A stretch of DNA of 64,000 bases from DATARH01 sp963746885 (GTDB lineage Bacteria > Pseudomonadota > Alphaproteobacteria > ATCC43930 > CGMCC-115725). A program made the translations under genes and the position numbers. Each line of letters starts with the position of its first letter. The stretch's first letter is position 1. The DNA lies in contig CAVVDM010000015.1 of NCBI GenBank assembly GCA_963746885.1, positions 186,001-250,000 of the forward strand, given 5' to 3'. The notes under the pieces are model-generated. The model made no database searches. It saw nothing but the letters and a program-made list of their open reading frames with translations, and was not told the DNA's origin. Positions 30,686 to 40,244 of the stretch are shown here, in pieces.

Positions 30686-31570
30686 ATGAAGGTCGGTTTC
30701 ATCGGTCTCGGGATCATGGGGCATCCCATGGCCCTCAACCTGATCAAGGGCGGGCACGAGCTTTACGTCTACGGCAAGCGCACCTGCCCGGCGCCGGTCA
30801 AAGCGGCGGGCGCGACCGTGTGCGACACGCTCAAGGCGATCGCCGAGCAGGCCGAGGTGATCATCGTCATGGTCCCCGACACGCCGGACGTCGAGAACGT
30901 GCTGTTCGGCGCCGACGGTGTCGCCGCCGGCTTGAAGCCGGGCAAGACGGTCGTCGACATGAGTTCGATCTCGCCGATCGAGACCAAGAAATTTGCCGCC
31001 CAAATCGCGGAGAAGGGCTGCGACTATGTCGACGCGCCGGTGTCGGGCGGCGAGGTCGGCGCCCAGGCGGCTTCGCTGACGATCATGGTCGGCGGCTCGG
31101 AGGCCGCGTTCGCCCGGGTCAAGCCGCTGTTTGAGCTGATGGGCAAGAACATCACGCTGGTCGGCGATGTCGGGGCGGGCCAGACGACCAAGGTCGCCAA
31201 CCAGATCATCGTCGCGCTGACCATCGAGGCGGTCGGCGAGGCGCTGCTGTTCGCGTCGAAGGCGGGCGCCGACCCGGCCAAGGTGCGTCAGGCGCTAATG
31301 GGCGGCTTCGCCTCCTCGCGCATCCTCGAAGTGCATGGCGAGCGCATGATCAAGCGCACCTTCGACCCCGGCTTCCGCATCGAGCTGCACCAGAAGGATC
31401 TGAGCCTGGCATTGTCGGGCGCGCGGGCGCTCAGCCTGTCGCTGCCCAACACCGCGACGACGCAGGAACTGTTCAACGCTGCCGCGGCGCTCGGCGGCAA
31501 GGGCTGGGACCATTCGGGTCTCGTTCGGGTGCTCGAGCACCTCGCCGGTCATCAGGTCGCCAAGGGCTAG
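30686..31570 (+). CDS. 2-hydroxy-3-oxopropionate (tartronate semialdehyde) reductase
   Basis: A 294-residue beta-hydroxyacid dehydrogenase reducing tartronate semialdehyde to glycerate in glyoxylate use. The N-terminal Rossmann motif is FIGLGIMGHPMALNLIKGG, the substrate loop DAPVSGGEVGAQAASLTIMV, and the catalytic lysine lies in GAGQTTKVANQIIV. GGAG lies seven bases before the ATG. The nearest alternative is 3-hydroxyisobutyrate dehydrogenase; EVGAQAASL and the GHPMALNL start favour GlxR/GarR. No glyoxylate carboligase is adjacent. Confidence 0.82.
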   Translation: MKVGFIGLGIMGHPMALNLIKGGHELYVYGKRTCPAPVKAAGATVCDTLKAIAEQAEVIIVMVPDTPDVENVLFGADGVAAGLKPGKTVVDMSSISPIETKKFAAQIAEKGCDYVDAPVSGGEVGAQAASLTIMVGGSEAAFARVKPLFELMGKNITLVGDVGAGQTTKVANQIIVALTIEAVGEALLFASKAGADPAKVRQALMGGFASSRILEVHGERMIKRTFDPGFRIELHQKDLSLALSGARALSLSLPNTATTQELFNAAAALGGKGWDHSGLVRVLEHLAGHQVAKG

Positions 31571-31591
31571 GAGGCTCGGCCGCGGCGTAGG

Positions 31592-33922
31592 CTATACGGC
31601 GGGGCGCTCCACGGCAGGCGCCTCGGCCGCAATCGGCAGGCGGAGCCGCGCCGGCAACCGGCAGAGAATGGTGGTGCCCGTGCCCGGCTCGGATTCGATT
31701 GTGACGACGCCACCGTGCAATTCGATCAGGCTCTTGACCAGCGACAGCCCGAGCCCGGCGCCCGAGGCGCGGGCCTGCGGGTTGCCGCGCTCGAACTTCT
31801 CGAACACCCGCTCCTGGTCGGCGGTCGGGATGCCGACGCCGGTATCGGCGACCGCAAGGACGAGGTTGTCGCCATCAAGCCTTGCTTCAAGGCGGATCGC
31901 ACCGCCCTCCGGGGTGAACTTGATCGCGTTCGAAACGAGGTTGAACAACGCCTGTTTGAGTCGCCGCTCGTCCGCCATGATCGCGCCGATCTCGGCAGGA
32001 CAGCTCATCGTCAGCGCCAGGTTCCGGTTGCGCGCCCGCTCGCGGGTCAGGGTGATCACCGAGTCCAGCATGTCGTGCACCTCGAACCGCCCCAGATCGA
32101 GCGCAAGATAGCCGGCCTCGATCGTGGCGAGGTCGAGGATGTCGTTGATCAGCGTCATCAGGCGGTGCGAACTGTCGAGAATCCCGCGGCTGTAGTCGAG
32201 CTGGCGCGGCGACAGCGCTCCAAAATACTGGTTCGCCAGGATCTCGGCGAAACCGATAATCGCATTGAGCGGGGTGCGCAGCTCGTACGACACGTTGGCG
32301 ATGAACTCACTCTTGAGCCGTCCCGCGGTCTCCAGCGCCTCGTTGCGCTCGCGCAACGCGCGCTCGACCCGTGCGGTGTCGGTGACGTCGAGACAGGTCA
32401 CCAGCACGGCGCCGTCGGGCAGCGGCACGGTCGCCATTTGCAGCACCGAGCCATCCTGTCGGTCGAGCGGCCCGCTCCAGTGGCTCTGGGCCGTGATCTT
32501 GCCGATGACCTGCTCGCGCAGCGTCGGCCAATCGCCACCGTTGTCATAAAACGCGCGGGTCTTCTCGACGATCTCGCCGCAATGCGGCTCGTCGGCAAGA
32601 TCGGTCTCGGAGAGGCCCCAGATCGTGCGGTACGCCGGGTTGTGCAGTTTGAGCCGCCCGTCGCTGCCGAACACCGCGATGCCCTCGAACAGGTTGTCGA
32701 GCGTCTCGCGCTGCACCTCGATCAGCGTGTTGTACGAGCGTTCGAGCGCCAGGCGATCGGTGACGTCTTCGTAGACGAAGATCAGCCCGCCCAACGGGTG
32801 CGGCGACACGGACACGCTCAGCGTGCGGCCATCGGGCAGGTGCATCATCTCGGTCAGCGGCTCGATCAGCGAGGTAAACATCGCCAGCTGCTGGCGTTTG
32901 AAAGCGCGAAAATCGGCATATTCGGGGACTCGGCGGCGCTCGCGCAGCCGCTCCAGCAACTCGTCGAGCGAAGGCTCGCCGGCGAGCCAGTCCTCTTCGA
33001 CCCCCCACAGCCGGGCAAACGCCGAGTTGAAAAAGCTCAGCCGCTTGTCGGGGCCGTAGATCGCCACCGCCGCGTGGATGCTTTCGAGCACCTGGCCATG
33101 CGCATTGACGTGTCGGGCCAGTTCGCCCTCGGCGCTTTCGAGATTGGTGCGATCGATCGCGAAGCCAATCGTGCCGCCGGCGCGGCCGGGCATCTCGGTC
33201 AGCTCCAGCAGGTAGCGCGAGCCGCCGATCACGACATGACGCTGCTCGCTTTGCGCCGTCCCGGCTGCTGCCGCGCGGGCGAGTGCCGGAACCTTGTCCG
33301 GGCCGCTCTCCGGGGCGAGTTCGCCAGCCTCCGCAAGCACGGCGTCGCGCGACAGGTCGAGCGCCGCGGCGTAGGCGTTGTTGCAATCGACGATATGCAA
33401 GCCGGGGTCGCGGCGCCACACCGGCAGCGGCAGCGTGTCGAGAATCTCGCGCAGATCGGCCGCCTTTGCGGTTGCCGCGGCCCGCGCCTCCTCGGCGCGC
33501 CTGATTGCCGAGAAATCGGTGATCCACACCACGTCGTCGCTCGCGGTGCGGCGGCCGTCCACCTGATACGCGGCGCGGGCCGGGCCGGAGACCGTCGCCG
33601 CAAACGCCGTGCCGCTCCCTCTGAGGGTCTCGACCGCCGTTGCGAGGCGCTCCGCGTCCGCCGGGTCAAGCCGAGACAGGAGATGCGTCAGCCGGGTCAC
33701 GCCGCCGGGCAGCGTGCCGAACGCCGTTTCCTGCGGCCGGTCGCGCCGCCAGCGGAACGCCGCGACCGGGATTATGTCGAGCATCGCCGCCGTCCCGGCA
33801 GCGCTCTTTTCGGCGATCGATCGACCGAATTCCGCGGCCCGCCGCGCCGCGCGCGCGCGCCACCACAGGGCGGCGAATGCCGCCGCGGCAAGGAAGCAAA
33901 TTCCGGCAGCGAATTCGATCAC
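31592..33922 (-). CDS. divL: DivL-like atypical PAS histidine kinase
   Basis: A 776-residue membrane protein: one N-terminal helix (VIEFAAGICFLAAAAFAALW), several PAS domains, and a C-terminal HisKA-HATPase module. In the H box the acceptor histidine is replaced by tyrosine: NVSYELRTPLNAI, Tyr546. Caulobacter DivL has Tyr550 at the same place and works as a regulator of the kinase CckA rather than as a normal kinase. ATP-binding boxes remain (FNLVSNAIKFTPEGG; DTGVGIP; GAGLGLSLVKS). The GTG start at 33922 has AAAGG upstream and gives DivL-like length. It lies directly downstream of ahcY. With ctrA and chpT in this window it fits the cell-cycle relay. Confidence 0.85.
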   Translation of the reverse strand: MIEFAAGICFLAAAAFAALWWRARAARRAAEFGRSIAEKSAAGTAAMLDIIPVAAFRWRRDRPQETAFGTLPGGVTRLTHLLSRLDPADAERLATAVETLRGSGTAFAATVSGPARAAYQVDGRRTASDDVVWITDFSAIRRAEEARAAATAKAADLREILDTLPLPVWRRDPGLHIVDCNNAYAAALDLSRDAVLAEAGELAPESGPDKVPALARAAAAGTAQSEQRHVVIGGSRYLLELTEMPGRAGGTIGFAIDRTNLESAEGELARHVNAHGQVLESIHAAVAIYGPDKRLSFFNSAFARLWGVEEDWLAGEPSLDELLERLRERRRVPEYADFRAFKRQQLAMFTSLIEPLTEMMHLPDGRTLSVSVSPHPLGGLIFVYEDVTDRLALERSYNTLIEVQRETLDNLFEGIAVFGSDGRLKLHNPAYRTIWGLSETDLADEPHCGEIVEKTRAFYDNGGDWPTLREQVIGKITAQSHWSGPLDRQDGSVLQMATVPLPDGAVLVTCLDVTDTARVERALRERNEALETAGRLKSEFIANVSYELRTPLNAIIGFAEILANQYFGALSPRQLDYSRGILDSSHRLMTLINDILDLATIEAGYLALDLGRFEVHDMLDSVITLTRERARNRNLALTMSCPAEIGAIMADERRLKQALFNLVSNAIKFTPEGGAIRLEARLDGDNLVLAVADTGVGIPTADQERVFEKFERGNPQARASGAGLGLSLVKSLIELHGGVVTIESEPGTGTTILCRLPARLRLPIAAEAPAVERPAV

Positions 33923-34096
33923 GATCTGCCGCCTTTCGCCGCGGCGCGCTCGGTCGCGGGTCCCCCGGCCTGCGTCCGCCGGATAATCCGGCGTATTGCC
34001 ACAAAAGAAAAGGGGCGGCCCCACCGAACGAAAGTTCCGCGGACCATAGTGCTCCCGGCGGCGCTCGGGCGAACCGCCGCCGGGCCTGATCGGCGA

Positions 34097-35396
<1,300 letters not shown>

Positions 35397-35499
35397 CGAT
35401 CAACTCCAACGGATTGGCAGCGCGCAGGCGTCCGGCTTACTCGCGGCGGGAGCCCGAGACGACGCCTAAGGGGACGACCCGAAACGCGCCCTGGGGTGC

Positions 35500-35528
35500 A
35501 ACATATAAAGATATCTTTATGTCGTCAA
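35500..35528 (-). promoter_or_regulatory. ahcY promoter with 16-bp palindromic operator
   Basis: On the minus strand TTGACG (35528-35523) and TATGTT (35505-35500) are separated by 17 bases. The perfect palindrome ATAAAGATATCTTTAT (35505-35520) fills the spacer, so a bound repressor would block RNA polymerase. The leader to the ahcY ATG is about 95 bases. A palindrome at this spot fits an ArsR-type SAH-responsive regulator such as SahR (inference). Confidence 0.65.
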
Positions 35529-35731
35529 ATCGGGGCGGAACGGTTTCCTGCTCAGAGGCAACGCGACCCGCAGATGGCCGACCAGCCTCGAGCTTGTCCG
35601 GTGGGGTGGCGGCAAGGCTGACCGTGGCGATCGAGCGCAATAGCGGGCGCGCTGGCGACGGCGGGCTTGTCATCCCGGCAGCGGTGCCAGATGGTTGCCG
35701 CGACGACAACTCGGCGCAGGACCGCGGCGCG

Positions 35732-36586
35732 ATGAGCGACAAGCCCTCCTTTCTGATCGGCCTGATCGGCGCCGGCATCGAAGCCTCGCGCACGCCGGCG
35801 ATGCACGAGCGCGAGGGCGACGCGCTGGGCCGGCGCTACCTTTATCGCCGCATCGACCTCGACGTGCTCGGCCTCGGTGCCGACGCCTTGCCCGAACTGC
35901 TGACCGCCGCCGAGCGCATGGGGTTTGCCGGGCTCAACATCACCCACCCCTGCAAGCAGGCGGTCTTGCCGTTGCTCGACGAATTGTCCGACGAGGCGCG
36001 CGCGATCGGCGCGGTCAACACGGTCGTATTGCAGGGCGGGAGGCGGATCGGCCACAACACCGACGGGCTCGGCTTTGCCCAGGCGTTCCACAGCGGGCTT
36101 GCGGACGCGCCGCGAGCGCGGGCGGTGCAGCTCGGGGCCGGCGGCGCCGGGGCCGCGGTGGCGCATGCCGCGCTCGGCCGCGGGGTCGGCACGCTCGCCG
36201 TCTACGACATCGACGCCGAACGGGCATCGGCATTGGTCGAGGGCCTCGTCGCCCGCTTCGGTGCCAGCCGGGCGCAGGTCGCAGGCGACCTCGGTGCGGC
36301 GCTCGCGGCCGCGGATGGGCTCATCCATTGTACCCCGATCGGCATGGCGAGCCATCCCGGCCTGCCGCTCCCGGCCGCGTTGCTGCGGTCCGAACTATGG
36401 GTCGCAGAGATCGTCTATTTCCCGCTCGAGACCGAGCTGTTGCGCCAGGCGCGGGCGCTCGGTTGCCGCACGCTCGACGGCGGCGCGATGGCGGTCGGTC
36501 AGGCGGTCGAGGCCTTTCGCCTGTTCACCGGCCTCACTCCCGACGCCCAGCGCATGCGCCGCTTTTTCGAGGAGGCGGGCGCCTGA
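35732..36586 (+). CDS. aroE: Shikimate/quinate dehydrogenase
   Basis: Reduces 3-dehydroshikimate in aromatic amino acid synthesis, or quinate in the YdiB-like subgroup. The N-terminal substrate domain has SRTPAMHERE and GLNITHPCKQAVLPLL with the catalytic lysine; the NAD(P) domain has VQLGAGGAGAAVAHA, then GLIHCTPIGMASHPG and DGGAMAVGQAVEAF. The THPCKQ form resembles quinate/shikimate dehydrogenases more than E. coli AroE. The start at 35732 gives 284 residues, typical of the family; longer readings upstream run through the ahcY promoter and are rejected. Confidence 0.88.
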   Translation: MSDKPSFLIGLIGAGIEASRTPAMHEREGDALGRRYLYRRIDLDVLGLGADALPELLTAAERMGFAGLNITHPCKQAVLPLLDELSDEARAIGAVNTVVLQGGRRIGHNTDGLGFAQAFHSGLADAPRARAVQLGAGGAGAAVAHAALGRGVGTLAVYDIDAERASALVEGLVARFGASRAQVAGDLGAALAAADGLIHCTPIGMASHPGLPLPAALLRSELWVAEIVYFPLETELLRQARALGCRTLDGGAMAVGQAVEAFRLFTGLTPDAQRMRRFFEEAGA

Positions 36587-36592
36587 ACGGAA

Positions 36593-36615
36593 ATGGCCGG
36601 CGCGAGGCCGGCCAT
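36593..36615. terminator. Bidirectional terminator-like palindrome (REP-like copy 2)
   Basis: The perfect 9-bp stem ATGGCCGGC/GCCGGCCAT with loop GCGAG sits between the convergent aroE and glutathione transferase genes. Its sequence is nearly the same as the unit at 8959-8980. Confidence 0.5.
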
Positions 36616-36638
36616 CCCGATTTCCGAGGGCGGAGCGC

Positions 36639-37331
36639 CTATTCGGCGGCGGCCTTCGGGGCCTCGATGAACTGCGACACCCAGCTTTTGCGCTTCCGCA
36701 CGTTCTCGCGATACATGTCCTCGAACTCGCCCGGCGGGAACGAGTGGGTCGACGGCCGCGCCATCAGCGCCTCGGCCCACGCCTTCAGCCGCGGGTATTT
36801 CTGGATCAGGTGTTGTGGCCGGATGCGGTCGAGGAACAGGTAGCGCTGCAGGAACGGCGCATAGGCGGCATCGACCAGCGAATACCGGGCGCCGTTGAAA
36901 TACGGGCCGCTACCCTGCGTTTCGAGCGCCTTCTCCAGCCGCTCGAACGCGACCGGGGTCTGCTCCGCCGCCTTGTTGTAGGCTTCCTCGGTCGCCGCGT
37001 AGGCGACGCCGGTCACCGAACTGGCGAACGTCGGAATGTAATCGGTCCAGGCGCGGTTGATGGCGCGCTCGATCGGATCGGCGGGATGCAGGCGCGGCTC
37101 GATCGTCTCGTCGAGATACTCATTGATCGCGTTCGATTCGAACAGCGTCACCTTGTCGTCGATGCGCAGCACCGGCACCTTCTTGTGCGGCGAGATCGCG
37201 AGAAACCAGTCGGGCCGGTTGTCGCTTTCGATGTGGCGGAACTCGAACGGGGTGTTCTTCTCGCGCAAGGTGATCGCCGAGCGCTGCACCCACGGGCAGG
37301 TCTTGAAGCTCACCAGCATGTATTTGGGCAT
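36639..37331 (-). CDS. Glutathione S-transferase family protein
   Basis: A 230-residue GST. The N-terminal thioredoxin fold has the active-site turn FKTCPWVQRSAITL, close to the omega/DHAR-type cysteine site, plus the cis-proline KKVPVLRIDD and the ESNAINEYLDE glutathione contact. The C-terminal helical domain carries YSLVDAAYAPFLQRY. GGGAGG precedes the ATG. It is divergent from a CoA-transferase gene. The substrate is unknown. Confidence 0.85.
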   Translation of the reverse strand: MPKYMLVSFKTCPWVQRSAITLREKNTPFEFRHIESDNRPDWFLAISPHKKVPVLRIDDKVTLFESNAINEYLDETIEPRLHPADPIERAINRAWTDYIPTFASSVTGVAYAATEEAYNKAAEQTPVAFERLEKALETQGSGPYFNGARYSLVDAAYAPFLQRYLFLDRIRPQHLIQKYPRLKAWAEALMARPSTHSFPPGEFEDMYRENVRKRKSWVSQFIEAPKAAAE

Positions 37332-37438
37332 GATTCCCTCCCTTCGCGGCGTGGAATGGCGAGCAGGATCGCACAGTCCGGCGCTCTAGGCTACGATCGG
37401 CTGCAAAGGTGGTTGGCGCTTATCGAAAGGCTTATGGC

Positions 37439-38653
37439 ATGCCGGGTCCATTGCACGGGTTTCGCATTGTCGATCTGACCTCGAACGTGTCGGGGCCGCT
37501 GGCGACAATGATACTGGCCGACCAGGGCGCCGACGTGATCAAGGTCGAGGCGCCGGACGGCGGCGACCACACCCGCGCCGGCGCCAACCGGCGCGGCGGG
37601 TTCGCCGCCAACTTTCTCAACAACAACCGCAACAAGCGCTCGATCGTGCTCAACCTGAAGCACAAGGGGGCACTCGCGGCGCTGAAGCGGCTCGCCGCCA
37701 CCGCCGACGTGTTCGTGCAGAATTTCCGGCCCGGCGTCGCCGACCGAATCGGCGTCGGCGAGGCCGCGATCCGCGCCGTCGCGCCGAACATCGTCTATGT
37801 CTCGATCAGCGGCTTCGGCGAGGTCGGACCCTATGCGCAGAAGCCGGTCTACGACCCGCTGATCCAGGGTTTTTCCGGGCTCGCGACGGTGCAGGCGGGC
37901 TCAGACGACGCGCGCCCGCGCATGTTGCGCACGATCCTGCCCGACAAATTGACCGCGATCACCGCGTCGCAGGCGATCACCGCGGCCTTGCTGGCGCGTG
38001 AGCGCACCGGCGAAGGCCAGCATGTGCGGCTGTCGATGCTGGAAGCGGTGCTGCAATTCCTGTGGCCGTCCGACATGGCGAGCCAGACCTTTGTCGAAGA
38101 CGGACCGCCGCGCCAGGATTCCGCCAGCACGATCGACCTCGTCTACGAGACCTCGGACGGCTACATCACCGCGGCGGTGCAAACCGACCGGCAATGGCGC
38201 GGGCTTACCGAAGCGCTCGAACAACCGCAATGGCTCGACGACCCGCGCTTCAAGACGCCGGCGCTGCGGGCGGAAAACGTCGAGGCGCGCCTGCAATTGA
38301 CCCAGGACGTGCTGATCGGCCGCCCGTCGGCCGAATGGCTCGACCGGCTGACCAAGGCCGACGTGCCGTGCGCCCCGGTGTTGACCCGCAACGAGGTGAT
38401 CCGCCACCCGCATGTCGCGGCAATGGCGATTGTCGAAGAGGTTGAGCACCCGCAGGCCGGGCACCTGCGCCAGGCCCGCTCGGCGGCGCGGTTTTCCGCC
38501 ACGCCGGCGGACATCCGCCTGCCCGCCCCGGCGCTCGGCGCGCACACCGACGCGGTCCTTGCCGAACTCGGCTATACGGTCGGAGAGGTTGCCGATCTGC
38601 GCGCGCAAGGTGTCGTAGGTGAGCTAAAAATCCTGGCGAGCACGAGAGGGTGA
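37439..38653 (+). CDS. Class III (CaiB/BaiF) CoA-transferase
   Basis: A 404-residue CoA-transferase: GFRIVDLTSNVSGPLATMIL, LADQGADVIKVEAPDGGD, RNKRSIVLNLKHKGAL, and the catalytic aspartate in YDPLIQGFSGLATVQ. These enzymes move CoA between carboxylic acids through an aspartyl intermediate. ATG 37439 has AAAGG upstream; a GTG at 37409 is also in frame. Its stop overlaps the GTG start of the next gene by four bases, implying an operon with the methyltransferase. The acid substrate cannot be read. Confidence 0.85.
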   Translation: MPGPLHGFRIVDLTSNVSGPLATMILADQGADVIKVEAPDGGDHTRAGANRRGGFAANFLNNNRNKRSIVLNLKHKGALAALKRLAATADVFVQNFRPGVADRIGVGEAAIRAVAPNIVYVSISGFGEVGPYAQKPVYDPLIQGFSGLATVQAGSDDARPRMLRTILPDKLTAITASQAITAALLARERTGEGQHVRLSMLEAVLQFLWPSDMASQTFVEDGPPRQDSASTIDLVYETSDGYITAAVQTDRQWRGLTEALEQPQWLDDPRFKTPALRAENVEARLQLTQDVLIGRPSAEWLDRLTKADVPCAPVLTRNEVIRHPHVAAMAIVEEVEHPQAGHLRQARSAARFSATPADIRLPAPALGAHTDAVLAELGYTVGEVADLRAQGVVGELKILASTRG

Positions 38654-39468
38654 CGCCGATGCCGCACACGGATCTCGTTTTCGCCGGTTCGATCCCGGCG
38701 CTGTACGACCGCTATCTCGGACCGCTGCTGTTCGAATCCTATGCCGCCGACCTGGCCGAGCGCGTCGCGGCCGCGAAGCCCGATCGCGTGCTGGAAACCG
38801 CGGCCGGGACCGGCGTCGTGACGCGCGCGCTGGCGCAGCTGTTGCCCGCGACGGTCGACATCGTCGCAACCGATCTGAACCAGCCGATGCTCGATTTCGC
38901 GGCGGCACAGGTCGGCGCCGCGCGGGTCACGTGGCAGCAGGCGGATGCGCTGTCGCTGCCCTTCCCGGAACGCTCGTTCGACGTCGTTGCCTGCCAGTTC
39001 GGCGCGATGTTCTTTCCCGACAAGGTGGCGGCCTACCGCGAGGCGCGGCGCGTGTTGCGGCCCGGCGGACGCTTTGCGTTCAGCGTCTGGGACCGGATCG
39101 AGGAGAACGAGGTCACAGTCGCGGTGGTCGCGGCGGTGGCCGTGCTGTTCCCCGATGATCCGCCCACTTTCCTGGCGCGCATCCCGCACGGCCATCACGA
39201 CGTGACGCGGCTGCGCGAAGACCTCGCGACGGCCGGGTTCACGCAGGTCACGATCGAGACCGTCGAACGCCGCTGCCGCGCCGCCTCGCCGCGCGACCCG
39301 GCGATGGGCCTGTGCCAGGGCACCCCGATGCGCAACGAGATTGAGACGCGCGACGCCACGCGCCTCGGCGAGGCAACCGACACCGCAGCCGCCGCCGTCG
39401 CTGCGCGTTTCGGCCCGGGTCCGATCGATACGAAAATGCAGGCGCACGTCATCGTCGCGGTGCGGTAA
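38650..39468 (+). CDS. Class I SAM-dependent methyltransferase
   Basis: A UbiE-like methyltransferase of 272 residues. The SAM site is VLETAAGTGVVTRAL, with the acidic strand IVATDLNQPMLDF, motif II SFDVVACQFGAMFF and the post-motif VLRPGGRFAFSVWD. The GTG at 38650 overlaps the CoA-transferase stop as GTGA; an ATG three codons on (38659) is an alternative. The acceptor is unknown. It is likely co-expressed with the flanking CoA-transferase and GST genes. Confidence 0.82.
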   Translation: MTPMPHTDLVFAGSIPALYDRYLGPLLFESYAADLAERVAAAKPDRVLETAAGTGVVTRALAQLLPATVDIVATDLNQPMLDFAAAQVGAARVTWQQADALSLPFPERSFDVVACQFGAMFFPDKVAAYREARRVLRPGGRFAFSVWDRIEENEVTVAVVAAVAVLFPDDPPTFLARIPHGHHDVTRLREDLATAGFTQVTIETVERRCRAASPRDPAMGLCQGTPMRNEIETRDATRLGEATDTAAAAVAARFGPGPIDTKMQAHVIVAVR

Positions 39469-39485
39469 CTGTCGGGATGGGATCG

Positions 39486-40181
39486 ATGATCGACTTCTAT
39501 TACTGGCCGACGCCGAACGGCTGGAAAGTCAGCATCATGCTGGAGGAATGCGGCCTGCCGTACCGCGTGATCCCGGTCAATATCGGCAAGGGCGACCAGT
39601 TCAAGCCGGAATTCCTCGCGATCAGCCCGAACAACCGGATGCCGGCGATCGTCGATCATGACGATCCGGACGGGCCGATGCCGGTGTTCGAATCGGGCGC
39701 CATCCTGTTGCACCTGGCCGAGCGCAGCGGGCAGTTCCTGCCGGCGGGACGCCGCGCCCGCAAGGAGGTCATGGAATGGCTGTTCTGGCAGGTCGGCAAT
39801 CTCGGGCCGATGGCCGGGCAGCTCAGCCATTTCGTCAACTATGCGCAGGGCGAGCATACCTATTCGCACCAGCGCTACGCCAACGAATACAACCGCTGCC
39901 TCGGCGTCCTCGAGCGCCGTCTGGACGGGCGCGAATACATCGTCGGCGAATACTCGATCGTCGACATGTGCTGCTGGCCCTGGGTGCTGATCGCGAAGCC
40001 ATTGGGCCAGGCGCTCGACGAATTCCCCAACGTGTCGCGCTGGCGCAAGGCGGTGATGAGCCGCCCGGCGGTGCAGAAGGGTGTCGATCTCGGCAAGGAA
40101 TGGCGCCGCTCGGCCCCGCCCTCCGACGAGGAGCGCAAGATCCTCTTTAACCAGACCGCGCAGGCCGTGCTCGGCCGCTGA
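39486..40181 (+). CDS. Glutathione S-transferase, YfcG/Nu-class-like
   Basis: A 231-residue GST beginning MIDFYYWPTPNGWKVSIML, with PYRVIPVNIGKGDQF, the cis-proline NRMPAIVDHD and PVFESGAILLHLAE. The C-terminal domain has EYSIVDMCCWPWV. This resembles YfcG/YghU disulfide-bond oxidoreductases that use glutathione, which lack a catalytic cysteine. An ATG three codons earlier (39477) is also possible. It is co-directional with the methyltransferase. Confidence 0.85.
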   Translation: MIDFYYWPTPNGWKVSIMLEECGLPYRVIPVNIGKGDQFKPEFLAISPNNRMPAIVDHDDPDGPMPVFESGAILLHLAERSGQFLPAGRRARKEVMEWLFWQVGNLGPMAGQLSHFVNYAQGEHTYSHQRYANEYNRCLGVLERRLDGREYIVGEYSIVDMCCWPWVLIAKPLGQALDEFPNVSRWRKAVMSRPAVQKGVDLGKEWRRSAPPSDEERKILFNQTAQAVLGR

Positions 40182-40244
40182 CCCGGTTGACAGCGGCGGC
40201 GCGATACGCCGAACCTTCGGCCAGACTTTGACAGGAGACCGGTG

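Noticed and set aside
35397..35499. SAM or SAH riboswitch in the ahcY leader
   Set aside because: The 95-base leader shows no recognisable SAH or SAM-II core; regulation at the promoter palindrome explains the site better.
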